Assembly: GCF_000821085.1 (NCBI RefSeq)
Contig: NZ_CCXR01000001.1
Coordinates: 3,927,001-3,991,000 of the forward strand
DNA length: 64,000 bases
Direction of reading: 5' to 3'
Source of the DNA: Bacillus sp. B-jedd
GTDB lineage: Bacteria > Bacillota > Bacilli > Bacillales > Cytobacillaceae
Positions 17,355 to 26,780 of this stretch are shown here, piece by piece; position 1 is the stretch's first letter; each line of letters opens with the position of its first letter. The position numbers and the translations under genes were made by a program. Under the pieces are notes generated by a model that ran no database searches, was not told the origin of the DNA, and saw only the letters and a list, made by a program, of their open reading frames with translations.

Positions 17355-17655
17355 GTTGATAATTCCCAGGTTAATTTGAAGCGATTTTAGAATAATGTAA
17401 ATAACGGTTGAAGTGGTTACTAACATTATCTCCTATTACTTATCTTTGAATGGTCCATTCTCAAAAGGAGAGCAAGAACCTAATGGAAAGGAAACTATCG
17501 TACTCCAAAATGAGGAAGGATATCCTAAGTTGAGATTTTGATAGATGGGAACTCCAGCGCCAAATCATTTAATGATTCATTCGTGGTTACTGTACAAAAT
17601 AAATATAAGTCAGCAGCCAAAATATTAAACTGGTTGAACTTTAAGGTAAGACCTA
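17355..17655 (+). pseudogene. Decayed LCP (TagU-type) gene remnant
   Basis: Translated pieces align with the two intact LCP proteins in order. 'SQVNLKRF' with a following 'VNNG-SGY' matches 'VQVNMEGF...VNAVGG', 'FSKGEQEPNGKETIVLQNEE' matches 'FPKGEINLNGESALKYARMR', and 'VQNKYKSAAK' matches 'IQSKYKSAAK'. Stops interrupt every frame, and the stretch between the second and third piece is shorter than in the intact genes. The N-terminal half is not recognisable. It lies immediately downstream of the polysaccharide operon, mirroring LCP copy 2 at the other end. No function is expected. Confidence 0.72.
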
Positions 17656-17765
17656 TTTTATAAATTAGATTATTTATTCAAAGATGCTGAATAGGAACAA
17701 TCTAAAACAATATCAATTTAAAATAATATTTACGAGTTATTTTTACGATTAAAATTAAAAGCATT

Positions 17766-17803
17766 AAAAAATAGTTCCGGAGAGACCACCGGAACTATTT
17801 TTT
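17766..17803. terminator. Terminator at the end of the polysaccharide operon
   Basis: A perfect 15-bp stem (AAAAAATAGTTCCGG and its complement) with an 8-nt loop has A/T runs on both sides and should work in both directions. It ends the minus-strand operon after ugd. Confidence 0.92.
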
Positions 17804-17882
17804 CCTAATTTAGCATTTCACGATCAGTCAGAGTTTTCAGCAGGACGATATTGTTTAGTGAATATAATAGTTAGTAAATTGA

Positions 17883-19049
17883 CTAATCCCTACTAAATAA
17901 GTCCCTTGTATAAACCTTCTCTTCTATATCGCTTAAATCCTCTGATAATCTATTTGCAACAATTACATCTGAAATCCTCTTAAATTCTTCGAAATCATTT
18001 ATAACCTTTGAGTTAAAAAAACTGTTTTCTGTAAGCGCCGGTTCATATACCACGACTTCTATTCCTTTTGCTTTAATACGTTTCATTATTCCCTGTATTG
18101 CAGATTCTCTAAAGTTATCAGAATCCATTTTCATTGTAAGTCTATAAATCCCTACAACTTCGGGATTTCTTTTAATAATCATATCAGCTATATGATCTTT
18201 TCTCGTTCTGTTTGCATCAACAATTGCAGCCATTATATTGTTTGGAACATCTGCATAATTCGCAAGTAACTGCTTGGTATCTTTAGGTAAACAATAACCT
18301 CCGTATCCAAAAGAAGGATTGTTATAATGAGTACCAATTCGTGGGTCCAACCCAACTCCCTCTATAATTTGTTGTGTGTTTAATCCCCTTATCTCAGCAT
18401 ATGAATCCAACTCATTAAAGAAAGCAACACGCATTGCAAGGAAAGTGTTTGCAAACAATTTTATTGCTTCCGCTTCAGTTGAGTTAGTAAATAATATATC
18501 AATATTCTCTTTTAATGCCCCTCCTGCTAACAAATCAGCAAATACTTGAGCCCTTTCTGATTGTTCCCCTACCACTATTCTCGAAGGGTATAAATTATCA
18601 TACAAGGCCTTGCCTTCTCTTAAGAACTCTGGTGAAAAAATGATATTATCTGTTTCAAACTTTTCTTTAATCTTGTTGGTGTACCCTACAGGAACCGTAG
18701 ATTTAATAACCATTATAGCATCTGGATTTATTGACAATACATTAGCAATAACAGCTTCAACGGTTCTTGTATTAAAGTAATTTTTTTCCGGGTCATAATT
18801 TGTTGGTGTTGATATAATGACAAATTCTGCGTCTTTAAAGGCTTTATAATTATCTGTAGTTGCTGTTAAATTTAGTTCCTTTGTTGATAAAAATTCTTCA
18901 ATTTCATTATCGACTATAGGAGACTTTCTATTATTTATCATATTCACTTTTTCTTCTAGTATGTCTAACGCAATTACTTGGTTATGTTGAGCTAAAAGGA
19001 TGGCATTAGACAATCCTACATATCCGGTGCCAGCAATTGTTATGTTCAT
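17883..19049 (-). CDS. ugd: UDP-glucose 6-dehydrogenase
   Basis: The 388-residue protein is collinear with E. coli Ugd as I know it. It has the Rossmann start '[18 protein letters not shown]', '[15 protein letters not shown]', the central '[20 protein letters not shown]', and the catalytic cysteine C253 in '[13 protein letters not shown]'. The enzyme oxidises UDP-glucose to UDP-glucuronate in two NAD-dependent steps in the cytoplasm. As the last gene of the operon it implies a glucuronic acid residue, or a sugar made from it, in the polymer. AAAGGAT precedes the ATG. A terminator lies just downstream. Confidence 0.95.
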   Translation of the reverse strand: MNITIAGTGYVGLSNAILLAQHNQVIALDILEEKVNMINNRKSPIVDNEIEEFLSTKELNLTATTDNYKAFKDAEFVIISTPTNYDPEKNYFNTRTVEAVIANVLSINPDAIMVIKSTVPVGYTNKIKEKFETDNIIFSPEFLREGKALYDNLYPSRIVVGEQSERAQVFADLLAGGALKENIDILFTNSTEAEAIKLFANTFLAMRVAFFNELDSYAEIRGLNTQQIIEGVGLDPRIGTHYNNPSFGYGGYCLPKDTKQLLANYADVPNNIMAAIVDANRTRKDHIADMIIKRNPEVVGIYRLTMKMDSDNFRESAIQGIMKRIKAKGIEVVVYEPALTENSFFNSKVINDFEEFKRISDVIVANRLSEDLSDIEEKVYTRDLFSRD

Positions 19050-19113
19050 TTCAATCTCATATCCTTTCTTAATTACACCTGTATATCTTTTAATAAGCCC
19101 TAAATGTATATTA

Positions 19114-20337
19114 TCAACTGGTCATCAGTTCATTATTCTTAAGTTGTTTTAAGGTTAATGTTATAACAAGTAGCATAATAAAGATTCTAAATACATTTGC
19201 TATGATGATAGCATAAATAAATCCATAAAGTTCATATTTAATCATACCAAAATAGCCAAATATTAAGTAGATAACAAAATAAATTACTTGAGTTATTAAT
19301 TGCCACTTTGTTTCGCAAAATCTTAATAAAGAAGGTTGAATTATGTTACCTAAGATAAATAAAATGGCAGCTAGGTTTCCTATATAAAAATAAGGCAGCG
19401 CTTGATCAATAAGGGTTGGATAGAATATTCTGCAAATAGGAATACCAACTACTATAAGGATTATATATATGAAAAAAGATACTAGAGAGAAAATTATTGT
19501 TTGTTTATAAAATGATTTACTGTCTAACTGTTCCTGTTTAGTGTAATAAGTTAATAATACTCCTGCTATTGGAGTTAATATAATGCTTACTGTTTTCCCT
19601 AAAAAAGAGGCCACTGTGTATACAGCTACTTTTTCTGGCCCCATCAAAGGATAAATATAAAAACGATCCATGTACATCATTAAGTTTGATATAACGGCCG
19701 CAAACATGATTAAAGTAAATTTATTTAAACTTTTATTAAAAAGATTTGATATTCGAAATTTATCATGGATAATCTTTGAAGAATAAAAGACATATATACA
19801 GGCAAATAATTCACCACAAATAAAAAGAATAACCCAATATTGGAAAAAAAACATAATTATTACCCCGATAATATATCCAACAAATCCCCAAATACTTGTG
19901 TACATTATTTTTTTATAGTCAATTATGATACGGAAGCTTGCAGTATAATAAGACCTAAACATTACTAAAATAGTAATAAATATGCTACCTATAACAGTCC
20001 AATCTACAGATTGAATAGTTATTGTTGTTAGAATACCTGTTCCAATCGATCCTATCAGCAATATTGCGATAAATAAAATATTATAATCTCCGCTTAAGCC
20101 TTTTTTATCGTACTCAGACTGCAACAATATTCTGGTATTATTTAATGAATTTCCTAAAGAAATCCCTACCGAGTTAATAATTCCCAGTATGGTTAAAATT
20201 ACTCCATATTCAGAAATAGTAAATTTAAAAGCTAAAAAGGGATAAGCTAATCCTTGAACAGCGATTGTAAGGATTAAGGAAGCAATAATATTTAAAAGTG
20301 AATCCTTATAAATATTTTTTTTAAAGTAAGCCAACAT
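19114..20337 (-). CDS. Wzx-type polysaccharide flippase
   Basis: The 407-residue protein is almost wholly hydrophobic with about 12 predicted spans, including '[20 protein letters not shown]' near the end. Length and pattern fit the polysaccharide-transport branch of the MOP superfamily. Wzx proteins flip undecaprenyl-pyrophosphate-linked repeat units to the outer face. It lies between ugd and the polymerase gene on the same strand, which is the usual company for a Wzx. Sequence in this family is poorly conserved, so the call rests on topology and context. Its codons are strongly AT-rich like those of its neighbours. Confidence 0.82.
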   Translation of the reverse strand: MLAYFKKNIYKDSLLNIIASLILTIAVQGLAYPFLAFKFTISEYGVILTILGIINSVGISLGNSLNNTRILLQSEYDKKGLSGDYNILFIAILLIGSIGTGILTTITIQSVDWTVIGSIFITILVMFRSYYTASFRIIIDYKKIMYTSIWGFVGYIIGVIIMFFFQYWVILFICGELFACIYVFYSSKIIHDKFRISNLFNKSLNKFTLIMFAAVISNLMMYMDRFYIYPLMGPEKVAVYTVASFLGKTVSIILTPIAGVLLTYYTKQEQLDSKSFYKQTIIFSLVSFFIYIILIVVGIPICRIFYPTLIDQALPYFYIGNLAAILFILGNIIQPSLLRFCETKWQLITQVIYFVIYLIFGYFGMIKYELYGFIYAIIIANVFRIFIMLLVITLTLKQLKNNELMTS

Positions 20338-20354
20338 TCCTAAAACCTCATTCT

Positions 20355-21620
20355 TTATGCCTTATTATTTTTATATACAATGTTGGAATTAAATAAAAAT
20401 AATAGTATTAGCATAAGTGAAATTCCACCTGTTAGAAGTGCATTGGTAAGAGAATTATCATTTAAAACAAACATCATATAACTTAACGATGCAACAACTA
20501 AAACAGGAGGTATTCTCTCTGTTAAAGAGTCAACAAGATACAGAATAAGTGCTAATATAATAGCAAATAAAATCATAGTGATAAACCCACCGTTTGAATA
20601 TGCATCCGAAAATACTCCAGTGTTAGAATTTGAAACTGCACCTTGAAAATGCATGGCAATAACAAAAGGAACAGGAACATCAAACGGGCTCTCCACTGAA
20701 AATACTTTTCCAATAAGACCATCTGCAAAAAACATTTTTTCTCTTATCTTAAAAAAATCATAATACTGATATTGAATCTGAGAAGGAACAAAAATCATTC
20801 TAAATGGAATACTATTCAATAAAATTGTTGAAATTCTGGATAAAGCACTAGATAGCAAAATGATTAGTGTGAAACCTAAAGTAAAATCACGTTCAAATTT
20901 ATTTTTCTTCATTAGAATGACAACCATGATAAGCATCCCAATAGAAAATAAATATGCTTTAAAACCAAAGCTTAAATATAATAAAAGTTGAAGACACAAG
21001 ACAATAGTACAATTCCATTTCTTTTTTGAATATAAAAAATAGGCAAAAAAGAAAGGAAAGAAGACTTTTGCACTCCAATTAAGTAAATATCCAAGTATTC
21101 CCGAAAACCCTTTTTCAGATCTCAGCGAATATATTGTTTGAAAATTCAAAGCTCGAAAATCAATTCCGCCTCTTTCAATAATCAAATATAATGTAACTAG
21201 CACATAAAATATAAAAATTATTTTCAATATTAAATTAGCAGATTTTATTCCCTTATTAATATTTATCTCTATAGGTCTTTTCCTCAAAAAATAAGCTATT
21301 ATTAAACAAGATAATACTAAAAAGATTGTATACACTATACTTTGATTATTCAGCCAAAAATAAGAAAGAGTTGGTATTGTTAAGAATAAATTTAATATCA
21401 AATATAAATATGTTGATGGTTTACTTTTATTTTTTGGAAACATAAATATTATTAATGAGAAACACAAGAAAGATATTACAAAATTCCAAATGTTCATGTT
21501 TAGAGTAAGTCCTGTATAACTATAAATCGGAGAAATTTGGAATATATATACAAGTTCAATAACTATTTTGTAAATTAATATATATATGAATAGTTTTTTT
21601 CTACTTAACGTATTTTCCAT
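20355..21620 (-). CDS. Wzy-type O-antigen/capsule polymerase
   Basis: The protein (421 residues from the chosen start) has 10-12 hydrophobic spans and a long outer loop at roughly residues 260-340, as in Wzy polymerases, which join lipid-linked repeat units outside the membrane. The frame is open upstream to a TTG at 21704, but the ATG at 21620 is preferred because AGAGGAT lies 9 bases before it and the TTG has no ribosome binding site. Wzy proteins share little sequence, so the call depends on topology and on the neighbouring Wzx and glycosyltransferase genes. This is among the most AT-rich genes in the operon. Confidence 0.78.
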   Translation of the reverse strand: MENTLSRKKLFIYILIYKIVIELVYIFQISPIYSYTGLTLNMNIWNFVISFLCFSLIIFMFPKNKSKPSTYLYLILNLFLTIPTLSYFWLNNQSIVYTIFLVLSCLIIAYFLRKRPIEININKGIKSANLILKIIFIFYVLVTLYLIIERGGIDFRALNFQTIYSLRSEKGFSGILGYLLNWSAKVFFPFFFAYFLYSKKKWNCTIVLCLQLLLYLSFGFKAYLFSIGMLIMVVILMKKNKFERDFTLGFTLIILLSSALSRISTILLNSIPFRMIFVPSQIQYQYYDFFKIREKMFFADGLIGKVFSVESPFDVPVPFVIAMHFQGAVSNSNTGVFSDAYSNGGFITMILFAIILALILYLVDSLTERIPPVLVVASLSYMMFVLNDNSLTNALLTGGISLMLILLFLFNSNIVYKNNKA

Positions 21621-21708
21621 TTTAAATCTATCCTCTATATTTTTGAATATATTTATTTTATCTAGTTGTTTTAGAGAAACGCGGGATAGTAAATTTATAT
21701 TCAAAAAT

Positions 21709-22881
21709 CTATAATTTTTTTGTTATTTCTTCAATGCTTCTCTGAGCAATTTTTTGGTATGAAAATTGCTCCATGCCATGTTTTTCAGCGATTAATTTCA
21801 TATTTTTATACATCGATTTATCGATTAATATATTATTTATTTTTTCCTTTATTTCACCGACCGAGTCTTCGTATAAGAATTGACAATTTCCTCCCACATC
21901 TATATGCGTGGTGCCATCCCAATATTTAACAATCATTGGGATACCTTGACCAGCTACCTGCTCCCAAAAAACTGAATGCCTTCCTGGAAACACAACTAAA
22001 TCTGCAACTGCAAAATATTTATAACTCTCTTCAGCTTGAATCCAACCAATGTATTGAATTTTCTTTCCGTCTACAAATTTCATTACTTCTTCTTTCATTT
22101 CATTTATTATTGAACCAAAGACAATAAGTTTTAAATTCTCTTTTTTTATCTTATTAACTGCTTCCATAAGGTATAGAGTTTGTGTTTTTGCTTTATCAAT
22201 TTTGCCACCAGTCACTATCAAAAAGTCATCATCTTTAATGTTAAATTCTTGTCTAATACCTTGTTTATATCTCTGATTTTGAGCTTCCTCTACTTTTTCG
22301 TCGTCCGCCCCCATGACTAACAATTCAATTTGATCTCTTGGAATCCCATAAACGTTTTCTAAAAAGCTTACTCTAGCAGGCAGTACACCATAAAATTTGG
22401 TAGTATAAGGTGCAATTATCTTAGCACAATATTTCCATATAATCTTATGCAATATATTTTTAGACAACCAATTACGTGCACTATTTGAGAAGTCCGCATG
22501 ATTGTCAACAAATACTTTTATATGAGGATGCTGCCTGACAAATCTAACAACCTCTTTGATATCAAGGAATTGACATCCATGAATAAAAATTATATCGGGC
22601 TTTGATTTTGAGATAGATGAATATGTTCCTTCATATAAGCGAAACTTCCTGCTACCCTTTGCCTTTTTAAATTCCAGCCTCTTTACAGGAATTCCATTTT
22701 CATTAATATATTCTCTACCTTTTTCAAAATATGAAATATTTCCATTAGCATCAAAAGTTTGAAGCGAAGCTAATATCTCGACATCTAAACCTAGTTTTTT
22801 GTGATATTTCGGTAATAAATTTTCTTGGTATGAAAAATTATCAATATAAAATGATGCAAGGCAAATATGAAGTACTTTCAC
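21709..22881 (-). CDS. Glycosyltransferase, GT-B fold (GT4-like)
   Basis: The 390-residue protein starts 'MKVLHICLASFYIDNFSYQE' and has a GT-B layout: an N-terminal Rossmann-like half, and a C-terminal half with 'FLIVTGGKIDKAKTQTLYLM' and the donor-site region 'YKYFAVADLVVFPGRHSVFW'. It would add one sugar to the lipid-linked repeat unit on the cytoplasmic face. The usual E-x7-E donor motif is not obvious; 'GRHSVFWEQVAGQGIP' fills its place. Donor and linkage are unknown. Its start touches the end of the acetyltransferase-like gene, so the two are probably translationally coupled. Confidence 0.82.
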   Translation of the reverse strand: MKVLHICLASFYIDNFSYQENLLPKYHKKLGLDVEILASLQTFDANGNISYFEKGREYINENGIPVKRLEFKKAKGSRKFRLYEGTYSSISKSKPDIIFIHGCQFLDIKEVVRFVRQHPHIKVFVDNHADFSNSARNWLSKNILHKIIWKYCAKIIAPYTTKFYGVLPARVSFLENVYGIPRDQIELLVMGADDEKVEEAQNQRYKQGIRQEFNIKDDDFLIVTGGKIDKAKTQTLYLMEAVNKIKKENLKLIVFGSIINEMKEEVMKFVDGKKIQYIGWIQAEESYKYFAVADLVVFPGRHSVFWEQVAGQGIPMIVKYWDGTTHIDVGGNCQFLYEDSVGEIKEKINNILIDKSMYKNMKLIAEKHGMEQFSYQKIAQRSIEEITKKL

Positions 22882-23495
22882 TAAATGTACTCTCCCTCTT
22901 TTTTAAGAAATGTTTCAATCTCATTAAAATACTTTGCTTTATTCTGAATGTCAATTTCCTTCCATTCCCACCATTGTTTTTCAAGAAGTAGCTTTATTGT
23001 TTCATCATTGAACCGTTTGCGAATTAACCTAGCAGGTGTTCCTCCCCAAATTTCGTATGGCCCAATGTCCTTTGTTACTACAGACCCCATACCTATTATA
23101 GCCCCATCAGAAATTATAACACCACTTTTTATTAAACAATTATTTCCTATCCAAACATCGTTTCCTATTATGGTTTTTTTACTTGTTTTAAAGTGGTGAT
23201 TAGAAAAATTTTTACCTAATATATTCTTTCCCTCATGAAACACTGGTGAAGTCGACACCCATTCAATAGGATGGGATGCACCCCCTATAATACAGTTATC
23301 TGCTATTGAACAAAATTTACCTATATCACAATTAACTACAGTACAAAAATTTCCTATATATGAGTATTTATCCAGATTAACATCTAGGATATGTGAACCA
23401 TTACACACCCTTGACTTTTTATCGATGGATGAGTTTTTAATAGCAGGCAAATAAGATTTTTTTATAAACTTTGAAATATAATATGATATTTTCAT
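22881..23495 (-). CDS. Left-handed beta-helix acyltransferase (CatB/LacA-like)
   Basis: The 204-residue protein has hexapeptide repeats over roughly residues 25-150. Typical segments are 'IGKFCSIADNCIIGG', 'IGNDVWIGNNCLIKSGVIIS' and 'GAIIGMGSVVTKDIGPYEIW'. 'GASHPIEW' carries the histidine expected for catalysis in the xenobiotic/sugar acetyltransferase group. It probably O-acetylates a sugar of the polymer, comparable to CapG/CapH-type modification steps in other capsules. The ATG at 23495 is chosen, with GGTGG upstream; an in-frame TTG at 23534 would sit inside the previous gene. The 3' end overlaps the next gene by one base. Confidence 0.85.
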   Translation of the reverse strand: MKISYYISKFIKKSYLPAIKNSSIDKKSRVCNGSHILDVNLDKYSYIGNFCTVVNCDIGKFCSIADNCIIGGASHPIEWVSTSPVFHEGKNILGKNFSNHHFKTSKKTIIGNDVWIGNNCLIKSGVIISDGAIIGMGSVVTKDIGPYEIWGGTPARLIRKRFNDETIKLLLEKQWWEWKEIDIQNKAKYFNEIETFLKKEGEYI

Positions 23496-23511
23496 AAAAC
23501 CACCAATTTCA

Positions 23512-24642
23512 TTAATGATTTTTCCTCCATACAACCCGGTTTATATAATCAGTATACGACAGAATTATTCTCAGAACTTTCTCAGAGACATTCGCCATTC
23601 TATAATCAGATACGAGTCGTAATGTTTCTGTCTTTTGTGTTTCTAAAACCTCTAATCCCTGCAGGATTCTCTCCTTCATTAATCCAACCATCATTACCGC
23701 AGCTTCTTCCATTGCTTCAGGTCTCTCATGTGCTTGTCTAATATTTAGTGCTCTAAAGCCTAAAATGGAAGACTCCTCACTAATTGTTCCGCTATCACTT
23801 AATACTGCCTTTGCTTTTAGTTGAAGTTTAATATAATCATTAAATCCTAATGGTTTCATAGTTTTTACCAAAGAATTAAAGACTATACCTTTGGCCTCAA
23901 TCATATTTTTTGTCCGAGGATGGGTGCTCACTATAATAGGCATTTGGTATTTTTCAGCAACAGCATTTAGGCTTTCAACTAAATTAAAAAAATTTGTTTC
24001 TGAATTTATATTTTCATCTCTGTGCGCTGATACTACAAAGTAACTTTCATCTTTAAGACCCAATCTCTCTACAATGTCTGATTTCTCAATATCTTCTTTT
24101 CGTGAATTTAGAACTTCAAACATTGGGCTACCTGTCTTAATAATTCTATCCGAAGGGAAACCTTCCCTAAGAAGATATTCCCTTGCAATATCACTATAAG
24201 TTAAATTTAAGTCAGCTGTATGGTCAACAATTTTACGATTTGTTTCTTCTGGTACTCGTTGGTCAAAACATCTGTTTCCCGCTTCCATGTGAAAAATCGG
24301 AATTTGTCTCCTTTTGGCAGCAATAGCACACAAGCAACTGTTAGTATCTCCAAGTACGAGAAAAGCATCTGGTTTTACTTCTTCCAAGATAGGATCAACT
24401 TTTATCAGAATATTCCCTATAGTTTCAACAGCTGTTCCTGTTGCGGCATTAAGGAAATAATCCGGTTTTTTTAATTTAAAATCTTTAAAAAATACTTCGT
24501 TTAATTCATAATCATAGTTTTGCCCTGTATGAACTAATACATGTTCAATAGCTTCTGATTCTTCTAACTTATTAATGACGGCTGACAGTCTTATTATTTC
24601 GGGTCTAGTCCCCACAACTGTCATAACTTTTAACTTTTCCAC
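23512..24642 (-). CDS. capG: CapG/FnlC-type UDP-GlcNAc-family 2-epimerase (UDP-L-FucNAc pathway)
   Basis: The 376-residue protein begins 'MEKLKVMTVVGTRPEIIRLS' and is collinear with S. aureus CapG: 'LVHTGQNYDYELNEVFF', 'LVLGDTNSCLCAIAAKR', 'IFHMEAGNRCFDQRVPEE', and 'LSDSGTISEESSILGF'. In the CapE-F-G route this last enzyme inverts C2 of UDP-N-acetyl-L-pneumosamine to yield UDP-N-acetyl-L-fucosamine. Start choice: GTG at 24642 has TTGGAGGT 9 bases upstream. The frame is open further upstream but only inside capF. It follows capF with the ribosome binding site inside the capF end, so the two are coupled. Confidence 0.92.
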   Translation of the reverse strand: MEKLKVMTVVGTRPEIIRLSAVINKLEESEAIEHVLVHTGQNYDYELNEVFFKDFKLKKPDYFLNAATGTAVETIGNILIKVDPILEEVKPDAFLVLGDTNSCLCAIAAKRRQIPIFHMEAGNRCFDQRVPEETNRKIVDHTADLNLTYSDIAREYLLREGFPSDRIIKTGSPMFEVLNSRKEDIEKSDIVERLGLKDESYFVVSAHRDENINSETNFFNLVESLNAVAEKYQMPIIVSTHPRTKNMIEAKGIVFNSLVKTMKPLGFNDYIKLQLKAKAVLSDSGTISEESSILGFRALNIRQAHERPEAMEEAAVMMVGLMKERILQGLEVLETQKTETLRLVSDYRMANVSEKVLRIILSYTDYINRVVWRKNH

Positions 24643-24646
24643 TAAA

Positions 24647-25756
24647 CTATACCTCCAAGTAGTAAGTGTCCGGCTTTTCCGGATCGAAGAATTCATTTGC
24701 CCACATAATAGTGACCATGTCTGTATCCCCAAGGTTCTCAATATTATGCGTATAGCCAGTTGGAATGTCTACTACCTCCAGTTTTTCCCCGCTAACAAAG
24801 TATTCGATAACTTCATCCGAATCAATTTTTCTGAAGCGGATAACTCCCTTTCCACTAACAACAAGAAATTTTTCATTTTTTGTATGATGCCAATGGTTTC
24901 CTTTTGTGATTCTTGGTTTGGAAATATTAACAGATACCTGACCTCGATCTGTAGTCTTTAAAAATTCGGTAAATGACCCTCTTTGATCAATATTCATCTT
25001 GAGGTCATAACTGAATTGATTTTCTGGTAAATAACTTAGATACGTACTATATAACTTCTTTGTAAAAGGATTTGACATATCTGGAATGGTACAGGTTACT
25101 CGGCTTTGCTTAAATGAATAGAGTAAATCAACTACTTCTCCAAGGTTAATTGAATAACTCACAGGAACCTCACAATATTTTCCTAGATAGTTTTCTTTAC
25201 CTTCTATAGAATTAATTAGTTCTTCTACCAAATCATCAATATAAACTAGGTTCATTATTATCTTTGGATCATTAACTGTAATTGGTAAATTTCGAGAGAT
25301 ATTATGGCAGAATGTCGCTACGGCGCTATTATAATTTGGCTTACACCATTTGCCAAAAACATTTGGAAACCGATAAACCAGTACCTTTGCCCCTGTTTTT
25401 TTACTATAATCAAAAAACAGGTCTTCACTTGCTTTTTTACTCATACCATAATGATTGGTCAATTCCGCTTGGATGGAAGAAGAAATCAAAACTGGACATG
25501 TATTATTATGTTTTTCCAATGCACTAAGCAATAAAGATGAAAAGCCAAAATTCCCTTCCATGAATTCGCATTCAGCCTTGGGACGGTTAACCCCGGCAAG
25601 ATGGAATACAAAATCCGCTTCTCTACAAAATTGATCCAATTTTGCCGGATCAGTTTCCCGGCTGTATTCAAAGACATCATTGTATTTTCTGTTTTTTAAT
25701 TCAGCAATTAAATTTTTGCCAATGAAACCATTTGCACCTGTAACTAAAATTTTCAT
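24647..25756 (-). CDS. capF: CapF/FnlB-type bifunctional UDP-sugar C3-epimerase/C4-reductase
   Basis: The 369-residue protein has an N-terminal SDR domain ('MKILVTGANGFIGKNLIAEL', 'YGMSKKASEDLFF' with the YxxxK pair, to about residue 245) and a C-terminal cupin domain (about 255-369, 'KGNHWHHTKNEKFLVVSGKG') with the expected metal-binding histidines. In S. aureus CapF the cupin domain epimerises C3 and the SDR domain reduces C4 of the CapE product with NADPH. Both parts look intact. The ATG at 25756 shares one base with the TAA of capE. Together with capE and capG it gives the complete UDP-L-FucNAc pathway. Confidence 0.92.
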   Translation of the reverse strand: MKILVTGANGFIGKNLIAELKNRKYNDVFEYSRETDPAKLDQFCREADFVFHLAGVNRPKAECEFMEGNFGFSSLLLSALEKHNNTCPVLISSSIQAELTNHYGMSKKASEDLFFDYSKKTGAKVLVYRFPNVFGKWCKPNYNSAVATFCHNISRNLPITVNDPKIIMNLVYIDDLVEELINSIEGKENYLGKYCEVPVSYSINLGEVVDLLYSFKQSRVTCTIPDMSNPFTKKLYSTYLSYLPENQFSYDLKMNIDQRGSFTEFLKTTDRGQVSVNISKPRITKGNHWHHTKNEKFLVVSGKGVIRFRKIDSDEVIEYFVSGEKLEVVDIPTGYTHNIENLGDTDMVTIMWANEFFDPEKPDTYYLEV

Positions 25757-26775
25757 TATCGATTCCAACTTCTCAATTCATTTTGAACATAGTCAAGCAT
25801 AAGCAACTTATCTTTAATCTGCTCAACTGTTAATCTTTGGGTATTGTGAGAATTATATTCTTCCTGGGTAGACAGTTGCCTGTCACCTTCAACAAAATAC
25901 TTATCATAATTTAAATCACGTTTATCAGCCGGAACGCGATAAAATCCGTCTAAGTCTTCAGCCACAATATGTTCTTCCCTCGTTAGGAGAGTTTCGTATA
26001 ATTTTTCGCCATGTCTCGTACCAATAATTTTTACATCGTTATCAGCATTAAAAAGTTCTTTAATTGCTTGGGCCAAATCCCCAATAGTCGATGCAGGAGC
26101 TTTTTGGACCATAATATCCCCAGCTTCCGCATTTTGAAAGGCAAATACAACAAGTTCTACAGCATCTTCAAGACTCATTAAAAATCTTGTCATGTTAGGA
26201 TCAGTAACTGTCAATGGTTTTCCGCTCTTAATTTGCTCAATAAATAAAGGTATTACCGAACCACGCGAAGCCATCACATTACCATATCGTGTACCACATA
26301 TTAAAGTCCTGTCTGGATCTATTGTATTCGCTTTAGCTACAAATACTTTTTCCATCATTGCTTTAGATATTCCCATTGCATTTATTGGGTAAGCAGCTTT
26401 GTCTGTAGATAGGCAGATTACCTTTCTAACTCCGCTTTCAACTGCACCTGTAAGGACATTATCAGTTCCTATTACATTTGTTTTCACCGCTTCTAATGGA
26501 AAGAACTCACATGAAGGAACCTGTTTTAATGCGGCAGCATGGAAAATATAATCAACCCCGTGCATTGCATTTTTGACACTTGCAAGATCCCTGACATCAC
26601 CTAAATAAAATTTTAGCTTATCATTTTTATACTTCTTCCTCATATCATCTTGTTTCTTTTCATCACGGGAAAAAATGCGAATTTCTTTAATTCCAGTATC
26701 TAAAAATCTCTTCATTACCGCATTTCCAAATGAGCCCGTTCCACCTGTTATTAGTAGAGTTTTATTTTTAAACAC
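25756..26775 (-). CDS. capE: CapE/FnlA-type UDP-GlcNAc 4,6-dehydratase (5-inverting)
   Basis: The 339-residue SDR protein has the nucleotide-binding start 'LLITGGTGSFGNAVMKRF', 'YLGDVRD', and the catalytic region 'STDKAAYPINAMGISKAMME', where methionine replaces the usual SDR tyrosine as in CapE and FlaA1. Also seen are 'RYGNVMASRGSVIPLF' and 'GEKLYETLLTREE'. It converts UDP-GlcNAc to the 4-keto-6-deoxy sugar while inverting C5, the first step toward UDP-L-FucNAc. The start is GTG with GGAGG 10 bases upstream, within the end of the preceding glycosyltransferase gene. It is a smaller, soluble relative of the CapD-like protein at 29666. Confidence 0.93.
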   Translation of the reverse strand: MFKNKTLLITGGTGSFGNAVMKRFLDTGIKEIRIFSRDEKKQDDMRKKYKNDKLKFYLGDVRDLASVKNAMHGVDYIFHAAALKQVPSCEFFPLEAVKTNVIGTDNVLTGAVESGVRKVICLSTDKAAYPINAMGISKAMMEKVFVAKANTIDPDRTLICGTRYGNVMASRGSVIPLFIEQIKSGKPLTVTDPNMTRFLMSLEDAVELVVFAFQNAEAGDIMVQKAPASTIGDLAQAIKELFNADNDVKIIGTRHGEKLYETLLTREEHIVAEDLDGFYRVPADKRDLNYDKYFVEGDRQLSTQEEYNSHNTQRLTVEQIKDKLLMLDYVQNELRSWNR

Positions 26776-26780
26776 AGCTT

